64,000 nucleotides of DNA from Paenirhizobium naphthalenivorans (GTDB lineage Bacteria; Pseudomonadota; Alphaproteobacteria; Rhizobiales; Rhizobiaceae). The notes under the pieces were generated by a model. That model was not told where the DNA came from. It searched no databases and saw only the letters and a list, made by a program, of their open reading frames with translations. A program made the position numbers and the translations under genes. Numbering within the stretch: the first letter of the stretch is position 1; each line of letters starts with the position of its first letter. This document shows, piece by piece, positions 36,843 through 46,604 of the stretch. The stretch lies in assembly GCF_007992095.1 (NCBI RefSeq), contig NZ_BJZP01000004.1:1-64000 (forward strand). The letters run 5' to 3'.

Positions 36843-37022
36843 GGCCTCCCTCGGGGCGGCGTATTATTCTATGTCGCGGGTGCCCGGGTTCCCACGCCCC
36901 GGAGCTTGTCATGAAGCTAGCTGGGCGGCGCGTCTAAGTCCAGCGAGCGGGGCGGGAGCGCCGAGAGATGACGCCCCTCTTCTCCCAGCGGGGGGAAGAG
37001 GGAAACCATGGGCGTGGCGCTG

Positions 37023-37277
37023 TTACTGCTGCGTTCGTCGCGTACACGTATATGCCGCCTTGATGCAGGCGGTCGATGGCGTCGAGCAGACCGGCAGGCC
37101 GTCCTTGACCTTGCAGATGCTGCATTGGTCGGTGAACTCGGCGCAGTCCGGCTCCTTGATGAGGAATTCCCTCATGCTCCGCATCGTCTGTCCGGCATTC
37201 TCGGCTGCGGCCGATTGAGCAAGGAAAAAGGCAAGGAATGCGGGCGTAAAAGCCACGGCGGCGATGGATGTTCGCAT
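37023..37277 (-). CDS. Small secreted cysteine-rich protein
   Basis: 84 residues from the ATG at 37277 (in-frame ATGs at 37289 and 37328 are alternatives). A signal peptide (AAVAFTPAFLAFFLAQSAAA) is followed by about 58 mature residues with six Cys (EPDC, DQC, IC, VC, AC, TC), suggesting three disulfides. I do not recognise a family. It ends a small gene cluster upstream of the MFS gene, with no visible partner. Confidence 0.5.
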   Translation of the reverse strand: MRTSIAAVAFTPAFLAFFLAQSAAAENAGQTMRSMREFLIKEPDCAEFTDQCSICKVKDGLPVCSTPSTACIKAAYTCTRRTQQ

Positions 37278-37314
37278 CGTCCTTTCCATTGCCTCGGAAG
37301 CCTCTTTCCAGGGG

Positions 37315-39234
37315 TTACCCTGCGGCATTCACCCCGACGCCGCTCTGGCCAAGCGCCTTGAACACGGTCGAGACAATGCCCGCGGCGTCGAGGCCGGCCT
37401 TGGCATACATCACTTCCGGTTTGGCCTGCTCCATCCAGAGGTCCGGCAGAACCAGCGGGCGAACCTTCAGGCCATTGTCCATAAGACCTTCCATTGCAAG
37501 AAACTGCATGACCTGACTGCCAAAGCCGCCCACAGCACCTTCCTCCACCGTGACCAGAACCGCGTGTTCTCGCGCCAATTGGCGGATCAGGTCATGGTCG
37601 AGCGGCTTGGCGAAGCGTGCATCGGCAACCGTGGTCGACAGGCCCGACGCATCGAGGTCTTCGGCGGCGAGCAGGCAGTCGGCAAGGCGGGTGCCGAAGG
37701 ACAATAGCGCGACCTTGGTGCCTTGCTTCATCACGCGGCCCTTACCGATCTCAAGGATCTCGCCGCGTTCGGGCAGTTGCACGCCGACCCCTTCGCCGCG
37801 CGGGTAGCGAAACGAGATTGGCCCTTCATTATAGGCGGCGGCGGTGCGCACCATATGCTTCAGTTCCGCCTCGTCGGCGGCCGCCATGACGACGAAGCCG
37901 GGCAGGGAGGCAAGGAAGCCGGTGTCGAACGAACCGGCATGGGTCGGGCCGTCCGCGCCGACGAAACCGGCACGGTCGATCGGGAAGCGCACCGGCAGGC
38001 CCTGGATCGCCACGTCGTGGACGACTTGATCGTAGCCGCGCTGCAGGAATGTCGAATAGAGCGCGCAGAACGGCTTGAATCCTTCGGCGGCAAGGCCGGC
38101 CGCGAAGGTCACGGCATGCTGTTCGGCAATACCGACATCGAAGGTGCGCTTGGGGAAGATCTCGGCAAGCTTGTCGAGCCCTGTGCCGGATGGCATGGCG
38201 GCGGTGATGCCGACGATCTTCTCATCGAGTGTCGCTTCCTGCACCAACGCCTCGCCGAACACGGCGGTATAGCTCGGCGCATTCGGCTTGGCCTTGGCCT
38301 GTGTTCCGGTGATGACGTCGAACTTGTTGACGCCATGATACTTGTCGGCGGCGGCTTCGGCCGGGGCGTAGCCCTTGCCCTTCTGCGTCACCACATGGAT
38401 CAGCACCGGCCCCTGGCCATTGTCACGCACATTGCGCAGCACCGGCAGCAGGTGCTCGAAGGAGTGCCCGTCGATCGGGCCGATATGGTAGAAACCCATT
38501 TCCTCGAACATCGTGCCGCCGGTCACATAGCCCCGCGCATGCCCGACGGCCCGGGTAATCGCGCGATCGATGTTCTTGCCGAGATAGGCCGTCAGCTTCT
38601 TGCCGAGGTCGCGGAAGCCCATATAGGTGCGGCCGGAGGCGAGGCGCGCCAGATAGGCGCTCATCGCCCCGGTCGGCGGAGCGATCGACATATCGTTGTC
38701 GTTGAGGATGACGATCAGGCGCGCGTCGAGCGCGCCGGCATTGTTGAGCGCCTCATAGGCCATGCCCGCCGACATCGCGCCGTCGCCGATCACGGCGATC
38801 ACCTTGCGGTCGCTGCCGGAAAGATCGGCGGCAACCGCCATGCCGAGGCCGGCCGAGATCGAGGTCGAGGAATGCGCGGCGCCGAAGGGATCGTAGACAC
38901 TTTCCGCGCGCTTGGTGAAGCCGGAAAGACCGCCTTCCTGCCGTAGCGTGCGGATGCGGTCGCGCCGGCCGGTCAGGATCTTGTGTGGATAGCACTGGTG
39001 GCCGACGTCGAAGATCAGCCGGTCGTTCGGCGTATCGAACACCTTGTGGATGGCAATGGTCAGTTCGACGACGCCAAGCCCCGCGCCCAGATGCCCGCCG
39101 GTCTTCGACACCGCGTCGATCATCTCGTCGCGCACTTCGTGCGCCAGTTGCGGCAGGTCACGGTCTTCGAGCTCGCGCAGGTCTGCGGGATAGCGGACCT
39201 TGTCCAGCAAGGGTGTCTGGGGCTGGGATGTCAC
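37315..39234 (-). CDS. dxs: 1-deoxy-D-xylulose-5-phosphate synthase
   Basis: 639 residues. It condenses pyruvate with glyceraldehyde 3-phosphate, using thiamine diphosphate, to start the MEP isoprenoid pathway. The TPP motif [18 protein letters not shown] (about 154-171) and N-terminal [15 protein letters not shown] are visible. The transketolase pyrimidine domain ([18 protein letters not shown]) and C-terminal domain ([16 protein letters not shown]) complete it. The ATG at 39234 begins with the typical [17 protein letters not shown]. It is needed for ubiquinone side chains, so it fits with ubiA functionally. Confidence 0.97.
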   Translation of the reverse strand: MTSQPQTPLLDKVRYPADLRELEDRDLPQLAHEVRDEMIDAVSKTGGHLGAGLGVVELTIAIHKVFDTPNDRLIFDVGHQCYPHKILTGRRDRIRTLRQEGGLSGFTKRAESVYDPFGAAHSSTSISAGLGMAVAADLSGSDRKVIAVIGDGAMSAGMAYEALNNAGALDARLIVILNDNDMSIAPPTGAMSAYLARLASGRTYMGFRDLGKKLTAYLGKNIDRAITRAVGHARGYVTGGTMFEEMGFYHIGPIDGHSFEHLLPVLRNVRDNGQGPVLIHVVTQKGKGYAPAEAAADKYHGVNKFDVITGTQAKAKPNAPSYTAVFGEALVQEATLDEKIVGITAAMPSGTGLDKLAEIFPKRTFDVGIAEQHAVTFAAGLAAEGFKPFCALYSTFLQRGYDQVVHDVAIQGLPVRFPIDRAGFVGADGPTHAGSFDTGFLASLPGFVVMAAADEAELKHMVRTAAAYNEGPISFRYPRGEGVGVQLPERGEILEIGKGRVMKQGTKVALLSFGTRLADCLLAAEDLDASGLSTTVADARFAKPLDHDLIRQLAREHAVLVTVEEGAVGGFGSQVMQFLAMEGLMDNGLKVRPLVLPDLWMEQAKPEVMYAKAGLDAAGIVSTVFKALGQSGVGVNAAG

Positions 39235-39348
39235 GGGGCTCGTGCCTCTTGTCGTTGTCGTCTTTCGGCGTGTCGCTCGCCTTATAGAGATTTTACCGTT
39301 GAGGCGAAAGCTCGTGTGCGGGGCGGTGGGCCTCTTCCTATATAGAGT

Positions 39349-40275
39349 TCAAATGCCTGGTGGCAAAGGCACAAACTCCTCTTCGTCGCCGGGGACGATG
39401 TCAAAGCGACCGGTTCTCCACTCTTCCTTGGCTTGCTCGATGCGTTCCTTGGAGGAGGAGACGAAGTTCCACCAGATATGCCGCCTGGAGGAAAGCGCCG
39501 CACCGCCGAACAGCATCACATGCGCGCCTTGTGGACCGCCGACGAGCGTCAGCGCATCACCGGGGCGAAAGACCAGCAACTGGTCGGGAGCGAAACGATC
39601 GCCGGAAATCTCGATTTCGCCGGAAAGCAGATAGGCCGCGCGTTCCTCCTGCTCTGCCTCGAAGTGGAAGCGACCGCCCGGCTGAAGGGTGACGTCGACA
39701 TAGAGCGTATCGGAGAAGACCTTGACTGGAGAGGAGAGCCCGGCCATCGAGCCGATTACCACCCGGCCGCTAGCACCATCCGCATCGAACGGCGGCATGG
39801 CGCTCTTTTCCGTATGGGCAAAGGCCGGGTCTATCTCCTCGCGCTCGTCGGGGAGCGCCAGCCAGGTCTGCAAGCCGGACACCGAATGCGGCTTGCCGCG
39901 CAGTTTTTCAGGCGTGCGTTCGGAATGAACGATCCCGCGCCCGGCGGTCATCAGGTTGATGTCGCCCGGTTCGATGACCAGTTCGGTGCCCAGGCTGTCA
40001 CGATGCTTGATCTCGCCGTCGAACAGGTAGGTGACGGTTGAAAGGCCGATATGCGGATGCGGCTTGACGTCGAGTGCCTCGCCGGCGCGCAGCAAGGCCG
40101 GGCCCATGCGGTCGAAGAAGATGAACGGTCCGACCAACCGCCGTCTGACAGTGGGTAAGGCGCGTCTGACCGCAAAGCCGCCGATGTCGCTGGAGCGAGG
40201 GATGATCAACTGCTCGATCGCATCGCTGGCAAAGGCGTCGCCGGGAAGAGGGTCGTTGCCGGGAAAGAAGGACAT
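39349..40275 (-). CDS. Pirin family protein
   Basis: 308 residues from the ATG at 40275. Two cupin domains: the N-terminal one has the metal-binding motif HPHIGLSTVTYLFDGEIKHRDS, with two His, and EPGDINLMTAGRGIVHSE. The C-terminal one has QPGGRFHFEAEQEERAAYLLSGEIE. Bacterial pirins are iron-binding proteins, some with quercetinase activity; the role here is unknown. An upstream in-frame ATG at 40317 is possible. Same strand as dxs, 114 bases upstream. Confidence 0.9.
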   Translation of the reverse strand: MSFFPGNDPLPGDAFASDAIEQLIIPRSSDIGGFAVRRALPTVRRRLVGPFIFFDRMGPALLRAGEALDVKPHPHIGLSTVTYLFDGEIKHRDSLGTELVIEPGDINLMTAGRGIVHSERTPEKLRGKPHSVSGLQTWLALPDEREEIDPAFAHTEKSAMPPFDADGASGRVVIGSMAGLSSPVKVFSDTLYVDVTLQPGGRFHFEAEQEERAAYLLSGEIEISGDRFAPDQLLVFRPGDALTLVGGPQGAHVMLFGGAALSSRRHIWWNFVSSSKERIEQAKEEWRTGRFDIVPGDEEEFVPLPPGI

Positions 40276-40367
40276 GGGATCCAATCCTCGCTGGAGAAGA
40301 GGTCTGTATCCTAGCACAACCCGTCAGGGGCTGAAGATGCCATCCAGGCGACAGTGTGTCGTTGCCG

Positions 40368-40757
40368 CTAGCCTTGCTTGAGCGTCTCGCCATCCGGACA
40401 CGGGCGGATCACGACGTCCTCGCCAGCCTTGGCGCCCAGTTCGGCACAGCCGCCGGCGTGGCAGAAATGCCAGCCGCCGCCGGTCATGCCAGAAGCGGCA
40501 AGACGCAGGTCGCTGACCGGCGGATTGGCCGGTTGCCATTCCCACCAACCGTCCTTGAGGACGGCGCCGTCGCCCGGATCCATGCCGGCGCCGGAGCCCT
40601 TGACGCGGGCCGCCATCAGCTGGAGACCGGCCGGTGTCACGGTCCAATCCTCCTGCCATTCCGTCTTCTGCACCGAATGGGTCCAGGCGAGCGAGAACAA
40701 CGAAACCGCAAAGCTCATCGCCTTGGCGCCCGCGACGATGCAGACGGACGTGGTCAT
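40368..40757 (-). CDS. DUF1850 protein linked to a TRAP transporter
   Basis: 129 residues. The core FSLAWTHSVQKTEWQEDWTV, GMDPGDGAVLKDGWWEW and CHAGGCAELG matches DUF1850, a small exported family that in my memory is commonly encoded next to TAXI-TRAP transporters. A hydrophobic N-terminus (VCIVAGAKAMSFAVSLFSLA) suggests export or anchoring. Its ATG overlaps the TRAP permease stop by four bases, so it is coupled with it. The function is unknown. Confidence 0.85.
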   Translation of the reverse strand: MTTSVCIVAGAKAMSFAVSLFSLAWTHSVQKTEWQEDWTVTPAGLQLMAARVKGSGAGMDPGDGAVLKDGWWEWQPANPPVSDLRLAASGMTGGGWHFCHAGGCAELGAKAGEDVVIRPCPDGETLKQG

Positions 40758-42880
40758 GCCGTTCCGCCGGAGGTCGTCGCGGCCCGTCTGGCGGCAGTCG
40801 ACCGACGCCAGATCACCAGCACAAAAAGGATCGCCAGACCGAAGCCGATCTCATCCGTCATAGGCAGGGCGGCAACCAGTGTGAAGGCGGCGAGCACGGC
40901 AAGCGCCCTTTCCAGGATGCCGAGCCGCACGCTGAGGAAGCCGATCACGGCCGCGCCCCACAGGCCGATCGACACGGCGGTCTTGAAGACGATGTAGGCG
41001 ACGGCCGCTGGAAAGCCGATCGATTGGGCCAGAGCTCCGCCGTCTTGCAGCATCAGCGCCGGCGTATAGACCGCCATGAACGGGATGACGAATCCGGCCG
41101 CGGCGACCTTGATCGCTTCGATCGAGATTTTCAGTCCGCTTTCCTTGGCGATCGGGGCTGCGGCAAAGCAGGCGAGCGCCACCGGCGGCGTCAGGTCGGC
41201 AAGGATGCCGAAATAGAAGACGAACATGTGGGAGACGATCAGCGGGACGCCAAGCTGGAGCAATGCCGGGCCGGCGATCGACGAGGTGATGATATAGTTC
41301 GGGATCGTCGGAATGCCCATGCCGAGCACGATGCAGGTGATCATCGTCAGCACCAGCGACAGGAAGAGGCTCGTTCCACCGACCGAAACGATGAACTGGC
41401 CGAAGGTATTGGCGGCCCCTGTGAGCGTCATCGTTCCGACGATCACGCCGACTACGGCGCAGGCGATCGCCACCGGCAGCGCGGTCTTGGCGCCTTCGGC
41501 GAGCGAATCGCGGCAGACGAGCAGCGTTTCGCGTCCACCCTTGGAAAAGGCGTTCCAGGCGACCAGTACGGCGATGGTGACCAGAACCACGCCCATGCCG
41601 AACTTGAAGAAGGATGCGGCAAGCAGGCCGAGGCCGATCCAGAACAGGACCCGCACCACCATGGACGGCAGGCCGAACGCGATCGAGCTGCCGAGGATGA
41701 GGAGAAGCGTGAAGGCCAGTCCGACCGTGCCGGCAAACAGCGGCGTGTAGCCGGAGAACAGCAGCCAGACGAGCGCGGCCAGTGGCAGGATCAGATACCA
41801 CTGGCTGGCCAGGGCCTTCATCGGCGAGGGAAGCTCCGATTTCGGCAGGCCATGGAGCCCGTGTTTTCCGGCCTCGAGATGCACCATCCAGAAGGCCGAG
41901 CCGAAATAGAGCAGCGCCGGAATGAGCGCCGCCTTGACGATCTCGTGGTATTCGACGCCGAGCGTCTCGGCCATGATGAAGGCGACTGCGCCCATGACCG
42001 GTGGCATGATCTGACCGCCCATCGACGAGGTTGCCTCCACCCCGCCGGCAAAGGCGGCGCGATAGCCGAAGCGCTTCATCAGCGGAATGGTGAACTGGCC
42101 GGTGGTCACGACATTGGCGACGCCGGAGCCCGAGATCGTGCCCATTAGGCCTGATGATATGATCGCCACCTTCGCCGCGCCGCCGCGCTTGTGTCCGACG
42201 AGACCGAGCGAAATATCGGTGAACAGCCGGATCATGCCGGCCTTTTCGAGAAAGGCGCCGAACAGGATGAAAAGGAAGATGTAGGTCGAGGAGACATAGA
42301 TCGGGATGCCGTAGATCCCCTCGGTGCCATAGGTCATGTGCTCGATGACCTGGCCGAAATCATAGCCGCGGTGGTCGAACGGCGCGGGCAGATATTCGCC
42401 GAACAGGCAATAGGCCAGAAAAAGCCCGGAAATGACCGGCAGAGTTGGTCCCATGGCGAACCAGGCGGCGGCGAAAACGGTAAACAGCGCGAGCACACCC
42501 ATTGCCAGATCGAGCGGCAATGGATCGCCGGCCCTGACCAGCAGTGCCGAGTATTCGAACCATTGATAGCCGGCGACGGCCACGCCGAGCAGCGCCAGTC
42601 CCCAGGCGACGGCTTTGCCGAGCGATCCGTAGCCGCGGGCAAGAGCCAGCAGCGGGAAGATCAGCGCGGTGACGAAGCCGACGTGGACGGCGCGCACGAC
42701 CTGGCTTGGAAAGTCGATGAGATGGGCGGCCGTGGCGACTTGGAACAGCGAAAAGACGATCGCCAGATAAAACAGGAAGCGTCCTTCGCGTCCGGGCGGA
42801 AAACTCTCGGCGAGGGGATCGTGCAGACCAAGTTCGCGGCTGTCGGCCGGCATGTCGTGCTTGACCGTGTCATGCAGCAT
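40754..42880 (-). CDS. TRAP transporter permease, fused 4TM/12TM subunits
   Basis: 708 residues. TRAP importers use the ion gradient with a periplasmic binding protein. The first 230 residues hold the small DctQ-like subunit with flanking helices; the rest is DctM-like, with many helices and the hallmarks FTDISLGLVGHKRGGAAKVAIISSGLMGTISGSGVANVVTTGQFTIP and MPPVMGAVAFIM. This fused arrangement is typical of TAXI-TRAP systems. The ATG at 42880 has GGAG upstream; the in-frame ATG at 42916 is weaker. Organised TAXI protein, permease, DUF1850. Confidence 0.92.
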   Translation of the reverse strand: MLHDTVKHDMPADSRELGLHDPLAESFPPGREGRFLFYLAIVFSLFQVATAAHLIDFPSQVVRAVHVGFVTALIFPLLALARGYGSLGKAVAWGLALLGVAVAGYQWFEYSALLVRAGDPLPLDLAMGVLALFTVFAAAWFAMGPTLPVISGLFLAYCLFGEYLPAPFDHRGYDFGQVIEHMTYGTEGIYGIPIYVSSTYIFLFILFGAFLEKAGMIRLFTDISLGLVGHKRGGAAKVAIISSGLMGTISGSGVANVVTTGQFTIPLMKRFGYRAAFAGGVEATSSMGGQIMPPVMGAVAFIMAETLGVEYHEIVKAALIPALLYFGSAFWMVHLEAGKHGLHGLPKSELPSPMKALASQWYLILPLAALVWLLFSGYTPLFAGTVGLAFTLLLILGSSIAFGLPSMVVRVLFWIGLGLLAASFFKFGMGVVLVTIAVLVAWNAFSKGGRETLLVCRDSLAEGAKTALPVAIACAVVGVIVGTMTLTGAANTFGQFIVSVGGTSLFLSLVLTMITCIVLGMGIPTIPNYIITSSIAGPALLQLGVPLIVSHMFVFYFGILADLTPPVALACFAAAPIAKESGLKISIEAIKVAAAGFVIPFMAVYTPALMLQDGGALAQSIGFPAAVAYIVFKTAVSIGLWGAAVIGFLSVRLGILERALAVLAAFTLVAALPMTDEIGFGLAILFVLVIWRRSTAARRAATTSGGTA

Positions 42881-42978
42881 GAAACGCTCCTGAAACCGGC
42901 GACGCGCACCGGGCATGTCGATTGACGTATGTGGTCATGGAATGAAGCGGCCCGGTCGAAGCCGGGCCGCAACAGGCA

Positions 42979-43935
42979 TTAAAGCATGCCCTTTTCCTTG
43001 TAATAACGTTCGGCGCCCGGATGCAGCGGCACCGGCATGCCCTTGAGGGCGTTCTCGAGCTTGATCTGCGCGGCGGCCTTATGCGCGGCTTCCATTTCCG
43101 GCAGGTTCTCGAACAACTGCTTGGTCATCTGGTAGGCGGTCTCGTCGGAGACATCCGAATGGGTGATCAGGAAGTTGACCACGGCCACTGTCGGCACGTC
43201 GGCATCCTGGCCCTGATAGGTGCCGGCCGGAATGGTCGCGGGGATATAGGGCGCGCCAAGCTTGGTCACCACGTCTTCTGGCACGGCAACCACCTGGATC
43301 GCCACCGAGGTCGCGAGGTCCTTGATCGAGGAAACGCCGAGACCGGCCGATTGCAGGGTCGCGTCGAGCTGGCGGTTCTTCATCAGTTCGACCGATTCGG
43401 CAAACGGCAGATATTCGGTCTTGGTCAGATCCTCGTAGCTCATGCCGGCGGCGGCGAAGATCGCCCGGGCGTTGAGTTCGGTGCCGGACTTGGCGGCGCC
43501 CACCGAAAGGCTCTTGCCCTTCAGGTCCGCGAGGTTGGTAATGCCCGTTTCCTTGGCGGCGACGATCTGGATGTAATTGGGATAGATGGCGGCAATGCCC
43601 CGCAGCTTATCGAGCGGCGCCTTGAAGCCGGCGTCGGCATTGCCTTCCCAGGCAAGTTTGACGCTGTCGCCGAGTGCGAAGCCGATTTCGCCCTTGCCCT
43701 GCTGCAAGAGGTTGAGGTTCTCGACCGAGGCCTTGGTGGCCTGGACCTGGGTGCGAACCCCTTCGATCTTCTCGCCGTAGATCTTCGACAGCGCCGCACC
43801 GAGCGGATAGTAGACCCCGGACGTGCCGCCGGTCAGGACGTTGATGAATTCGGATGCCTTGGCCGAAGTTGCGCCGAGCGTGGTGGACAGCACGAGCGTG
43901 CTGGCAAGAATGGTGGCGAGTTTCGTTTGTTTCAT
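42979..43935 (-). CDS. TRAP transporter TAXI-type solute-binding protein
   Basis: 318 residues. After a signal peptide (LATILASTLVLSTTLGATSAKA), the TAXI signature appears: FINVLTGGTSGVYYPLGAALSKIY, then QGKGEIGFALGDSV and the LSVGAAKSGTELNARAIFAAAG motif. TAXI proteins bind substrates such as glutamate or other organic acids; this ligand is unknown. The start at 43935 is preceded by GGAGG; the in-frame ATG at 43998 is weaker. It precedes the permease by 98 bases. Confidence 0.93.
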   Translation of the reverse strand: MKQTKLATILASTLVLSTTLGATSAKASEFINVLTGGTSGVYYPLGAALSKIYGEKIEGVRTQVQATKASVENLNLLQQGKGEIGFALGDSVKLAWEGNADAGFKAPLDKLRGIAAIYPNYIQIVAAKETGITNLADLKGKSLSVGAAKSGTELNARAIFAAAGMSYEDLTKTEYLPFAESVELMKNRQLDATLQSAGLGVSSIKDLATSVAIQVVAVPEDVVTKLGAPYIPATIPAGTYQGQDADVPTVAVVNFLITHSDVSDETAYQMTKQLFENLPEMEAAHKAAAQIKLENALKGMPVPLHPGAERYYKEKGML

Positions 43936-44070
43936 GAGGTCCTCCCAAACCAATGTCGTAGTGCAGCCATCATGGGGGAGGCGGCATGCCCGCGTCAATC
44001 GAGAGTATGATTTTTACTTTTCTTGATTGTAGCGATCCCCTGCCGGTATGGAACGGGTCGCCCCAGCGGT

Positions 44071-44703
44071 TCAGACGCGGATGACGATCTCGCGACGCAG
44101 CTCATCGGCGATCTTCAGGCCGAAGAGCACCATGAAGATGCCGGCGATGCGGTTGAGCGCGGTCGAGACGCGGGCGTATTGCTTGCGGCTGAACGGGGCC
44201 GAGAAGACAAGCGCGACGGCGCTGTACCAAAGGAACGCCTGGGCACCGATCAGGGCCACCACGGCAAGGTAGAACCAGCCGGGCGCTTCGCTTGGCAGCA
44301 CGACGCTGAAAACGCTGGTCCAGAAGATCGCCGACTTGGGATTGCTGAGGGTCGTGAGCGCACCGGCCATGAAGGGCGAACGATAGACCGGTCGCCCAGA
44401 GGCCTCCAGCGATCCGCCGCGCGAGCGCAGCATCCTTACGCCGACATAGACCAGATAGAGGGCGCCGGCGAGCCGCGCGACGCGAAAGAGATCACCCACC
44501 TGCATGAGAAGCACACTGATGCCGGCAAGGCTGAGCGTCAGCCAGACCAGCGAGGCCGAGGCGACGCCAAGCGCGGCGGTGAGCCCTGAGCGGCGCGAGA
44601 GGCTGGCGGAGCAATAGCTGACCACAACCGTGTTCGGACCCGGAAGCATCGCCATCAGTATGTGGATGGCGGAGAGATGCATTAGCGTTGCAATGGGATC
44701 CAT
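44071..44703 (-). CDS. LysE/RhtB-family amino-acid exporter
   Basis: 210 residues with about six hydrophobic helices. The N-terminal MLPGPNTVVVSYCSASLSRRSGLTAALGVA and LTTLSNPKSAIFWTSVF motifs are characteristic of LysE/RhtB exporters of amino acids and derivatives. The substrate is unknown. It lies 26 bases after xseB on the same strand. Confidence 0.9.
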   Translation of the reverse strand: MDPIATLMHLSAIHILMAMLPGPNTVVVSYCSASLSRRSGLTAALGVASASLVWLTLSLAGISVLLMQVGDLFRVARLAGALYLVYVGVRMLRSRGGSLEASGRPVYRSPFMAGALTTLSNPKSAIFWTSVFSVVLPSEAPGWFYLAVVALIGAQAFLWYSAVALVFSAPFSRKQYARVSTALNRIAGIFMVLFGLKIADELRREIVIRV

Positions 44704-44729
44704 GGTCGGCGGTGCCCCGCGTTGGCCGG

Positions 44730-44984
44730 TTATTGCGGATCGAGCGGCTCTGTGCCGGCGGGCTTGCCGGCGCGGTCCAGACGGATTTTCTCAATCCGGC
44801 TTTCGGCGGCGTTGAGCAGGGTTTCGCAGTGCTTTTTCAACAGTTCGCCGCGCTCGTAGATGGAAATCGACTCGTCAAGCGCCACGTCCCCCCGCTCCAG
44901 CCGGGCCACGATGCTCTCGAGCTCTGCCACGGCCTTCTCGAAGGAATAGCCGGAAATTTCGGCGGAAACGGCGCTTTCGGTCAT
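44730..44984 (-). CDS. xseB: Exodeoxyribonuclease VII small subunit
   Basis: 84 residues, the usual size. XseB assembles with XseA to degrade single-stranded DNA. The segment [20 protein letters not shown] and [19 protein letters not shown] is the family hallmark. The ATG at 44984 has AAGGG upstream; an in-frame TTG at 44990 is an alternative. It follows the HDAC-like gene by two bases, an arrangement seen in other rhizobia. Confidence 0.95.
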   Translation of the reverse strand: MTESAVSAEISGYSFEKAVAELESIVARLERGDVALDESISIYERGELLKKHCETLLNAAESRIEKIRLDRAGKPAGTEPLDPQ

Positions 44985-44986
44985 AC

Positions 44987-45922
44987 TCAACCCTTCATCA
45001 GTCTCATGATATGCAGGCCCGCCGACTCGGCAAGGCCTTCGAGATCATAGCCGCCTTCGAGAATGCTGACGACCCGGTTGTGGGCAAAACGGTCGGCCAC
45101 TTCCATCAGCCGCCCCGTCGCCCAGTCGAAATCCTCGCCGACGAGGTTGATCTGCGCCAGGGGATCGCGGTGATGCGCATCGAACCCGGCCGAGATCAGG
45201 ATGAGGTCCGGCGAAAAATTGTTGAGCGCCGGCAGGACCCGGCTCTTGAACGCCTCGCGAAAATGCTCCGAGCCGACATTGGGCGACAAGGGCGCGTTGA
45301 CCACATTGTTTTTGATCCCCGTCTCGTCCTTGGCGCCGGTACCGGGATAAAGCGGCATCTGGTGCGTCGAGCAGAACAGCACGGACGGATCATCCCAGAA
45401 GATGTCTTGTGTGCCGTTGCCGTGATGCACGTCCCAGTCGACGATCGCCACCCGTTCGGCGTCGTATTTCCGTTGCGCGTGCCGCGCGGCGATCGCCACC
45501 GTGTTGAATAGGCAAAAACCCATGGCCTTCGATTTTTCCGCATGATGCCCCGGAGGGCGCCCGGCGATGAAGGCGTTGGAAATCTCGCCGGTCATTACCG
45601 CGTCGACGGCGGCCATCGCCCCGCCGATCGCCGTCAACGCCGCCTGCAGGCTTTTCGGCGAGGCATAGGTGTCGGTCTCGATCCGGTTGATCTCGTTTTC
45701 TTCCTCCGGAATTTGCCGCATGATGGCAAAGAGATGCTCCTCCGGATGAACAAGCGTCACGGCGTCTTCATTGGCGATCTGCGCCTCGACGCGCTGAAGG
45801 CTTGAGAAATTCGGATGCTCCAGCGCGATGTTGAGCGAGCGCAGCCGGTCGGCCCGTTCCGGATGGCCCGCGGGTGTATTGTGCTCGAGAAAGACGGCGT
45901 TCTCGTAGAGGCGTGTGGTCAT
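44987..45922 (-). CDS. Histone deacetylase-fold hydrolase (acetylpolyamine/acyl-amide type)
   Basis: 311 residues. A zinc-dependent arginase/deacetylase fold with the class II HDAC-like motifs [33 protein letters not shown] and [17 protein letters not shown] carrying the catalytic His pair and zinc ligands. In bacteria such enzymes deacetylate polyamines or other amides; the substrate is unknown. The ATG at 45922 is preferred; the in-frame ATG at 46117 would add 65 low-complexity residues. Located just upstream of xseB. Confidence 0.92.
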   Translation of the reverse strand: MTTRLYENAVFLEHNTPAGHPERADRLRSLNIALEHPNFSSLQRVEAQIANEDAVTLVHPEEHLFAIMRQIPEEENEINRIETDTYASPKSLQAALTAIGGAMAAVDAVMTGEISNAFIAGRPPGHHAEKSKAMGFCLFNTVAIAARHAQRKYDAERVAIVDWDVHHGNGTQDIFWDDPSVLFCSTHQMPLYPGTGAKDETGIKNNVVNAPLSPNVGSEHFREAFKSRVLPALNNFSPDLILISAGFDAHHRDPLAQINLVGEDFDWATGRLMEVADRFAHNRVVSILEGGYDLEGLAESAGLHIMRLMKG

Positions 45923-46140
45923 CGCTCGTTCTCCTCGAAGGTCGAGGCCAACATAGTGCGCCGGGCCGTCATGTTCCACCGGCCACGGCAAAACCAGACG
46001 CCTTGCCCTGTGGACAGCGGGGAAGACGCCCGGCGGCGGGACGCCGCCGCCCGGCGCGGCGATTTTTGACCGTGCCTTGTGGTTGCCTGGAAAATGCCCT
46101 TGAATGCGAAGGGGCAATTGGCAAAGGGGGAGGAAGTTCC

Positions 46141-46542
46141 ATGGACGACGTAGAACGTGTCGAGGTGACGGACATTCGTGTCCCCTATCGCGACATCGAC
46201 ATGAACGGCCAGCTGCATAACTCCGCCTATCTCGCCTATGCCGAAAGCGCGCTCTCGCATTTCTGGCGCTACCGCCCGCCGCTCGAGGACGAGCCGCATT
46301 TCCAGGCCAGCAAGATCGAGATACGCCTGCACGAACCGCTCCACCTTGATGACACGGCCCGCCTCACCGTCACCATCGACAAGATCGGCGGCAAATCGAT
46401 CGGTTTCAATGTGGCGATCGAGAAGGACAATGTGCTGTCCGCCGAGGTCGAGATGGTTTGGGCGTCGACCGATCCCGAGACCGGCGACCCGGTGGGTCTG
46501 CCGGAGGATATCCGCGACTGGCTGTACGGCTATTTGAAATAG
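46141..46542 (+). CDS. 4HBT-type acyl-CoA thioesterase
   Basis: 133 residues. Hotdog-fold thioesterase with the YbgC-like motif VPYRDIDMNGQLHNSAYLAYAESA (about 13-36), including the Asp used in catalysis. It hydrolyses acyl-CoA; the substrate is unknown. The ATG at 46141 has GGGAGG upstream. It is monocistronic, between the HDAC gene (divergent) and the AraC gene (convergent). Confidence 0.9.
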   Translation: MDDVERVEVTDIRVPYRDIDMNGQLHNSAYLAYAESALSHFWRYRPPLEDEPHFQASKIEIRLHEPLHLDDTARLTVTIDKIGGKSIGFNVAIEKDNVLSAEVEMVWASTDPETGDPVGLPEDIRDWLYGYLK

Positions 46543-46604
46543 GAGGGCTGAAGCGCCCGGAAGCGGTGCCGCGGGGGCTTCATAATCCGGTTGCCACCTG
46601 ACGG

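Noticed and set aside
37723-38946. A 407-codon plus-strand frame opposite dxs
   Set aside because: Antisense to an unmistakable dxs gene.
40634-42148. A 504-codon plus-strand open frame inside the TRAP permease
   Set aside because: Antisense to a clear membrane protein; the translation is full of Arg, Asp, His and Gln, typical of reversed hydrophobic codons.
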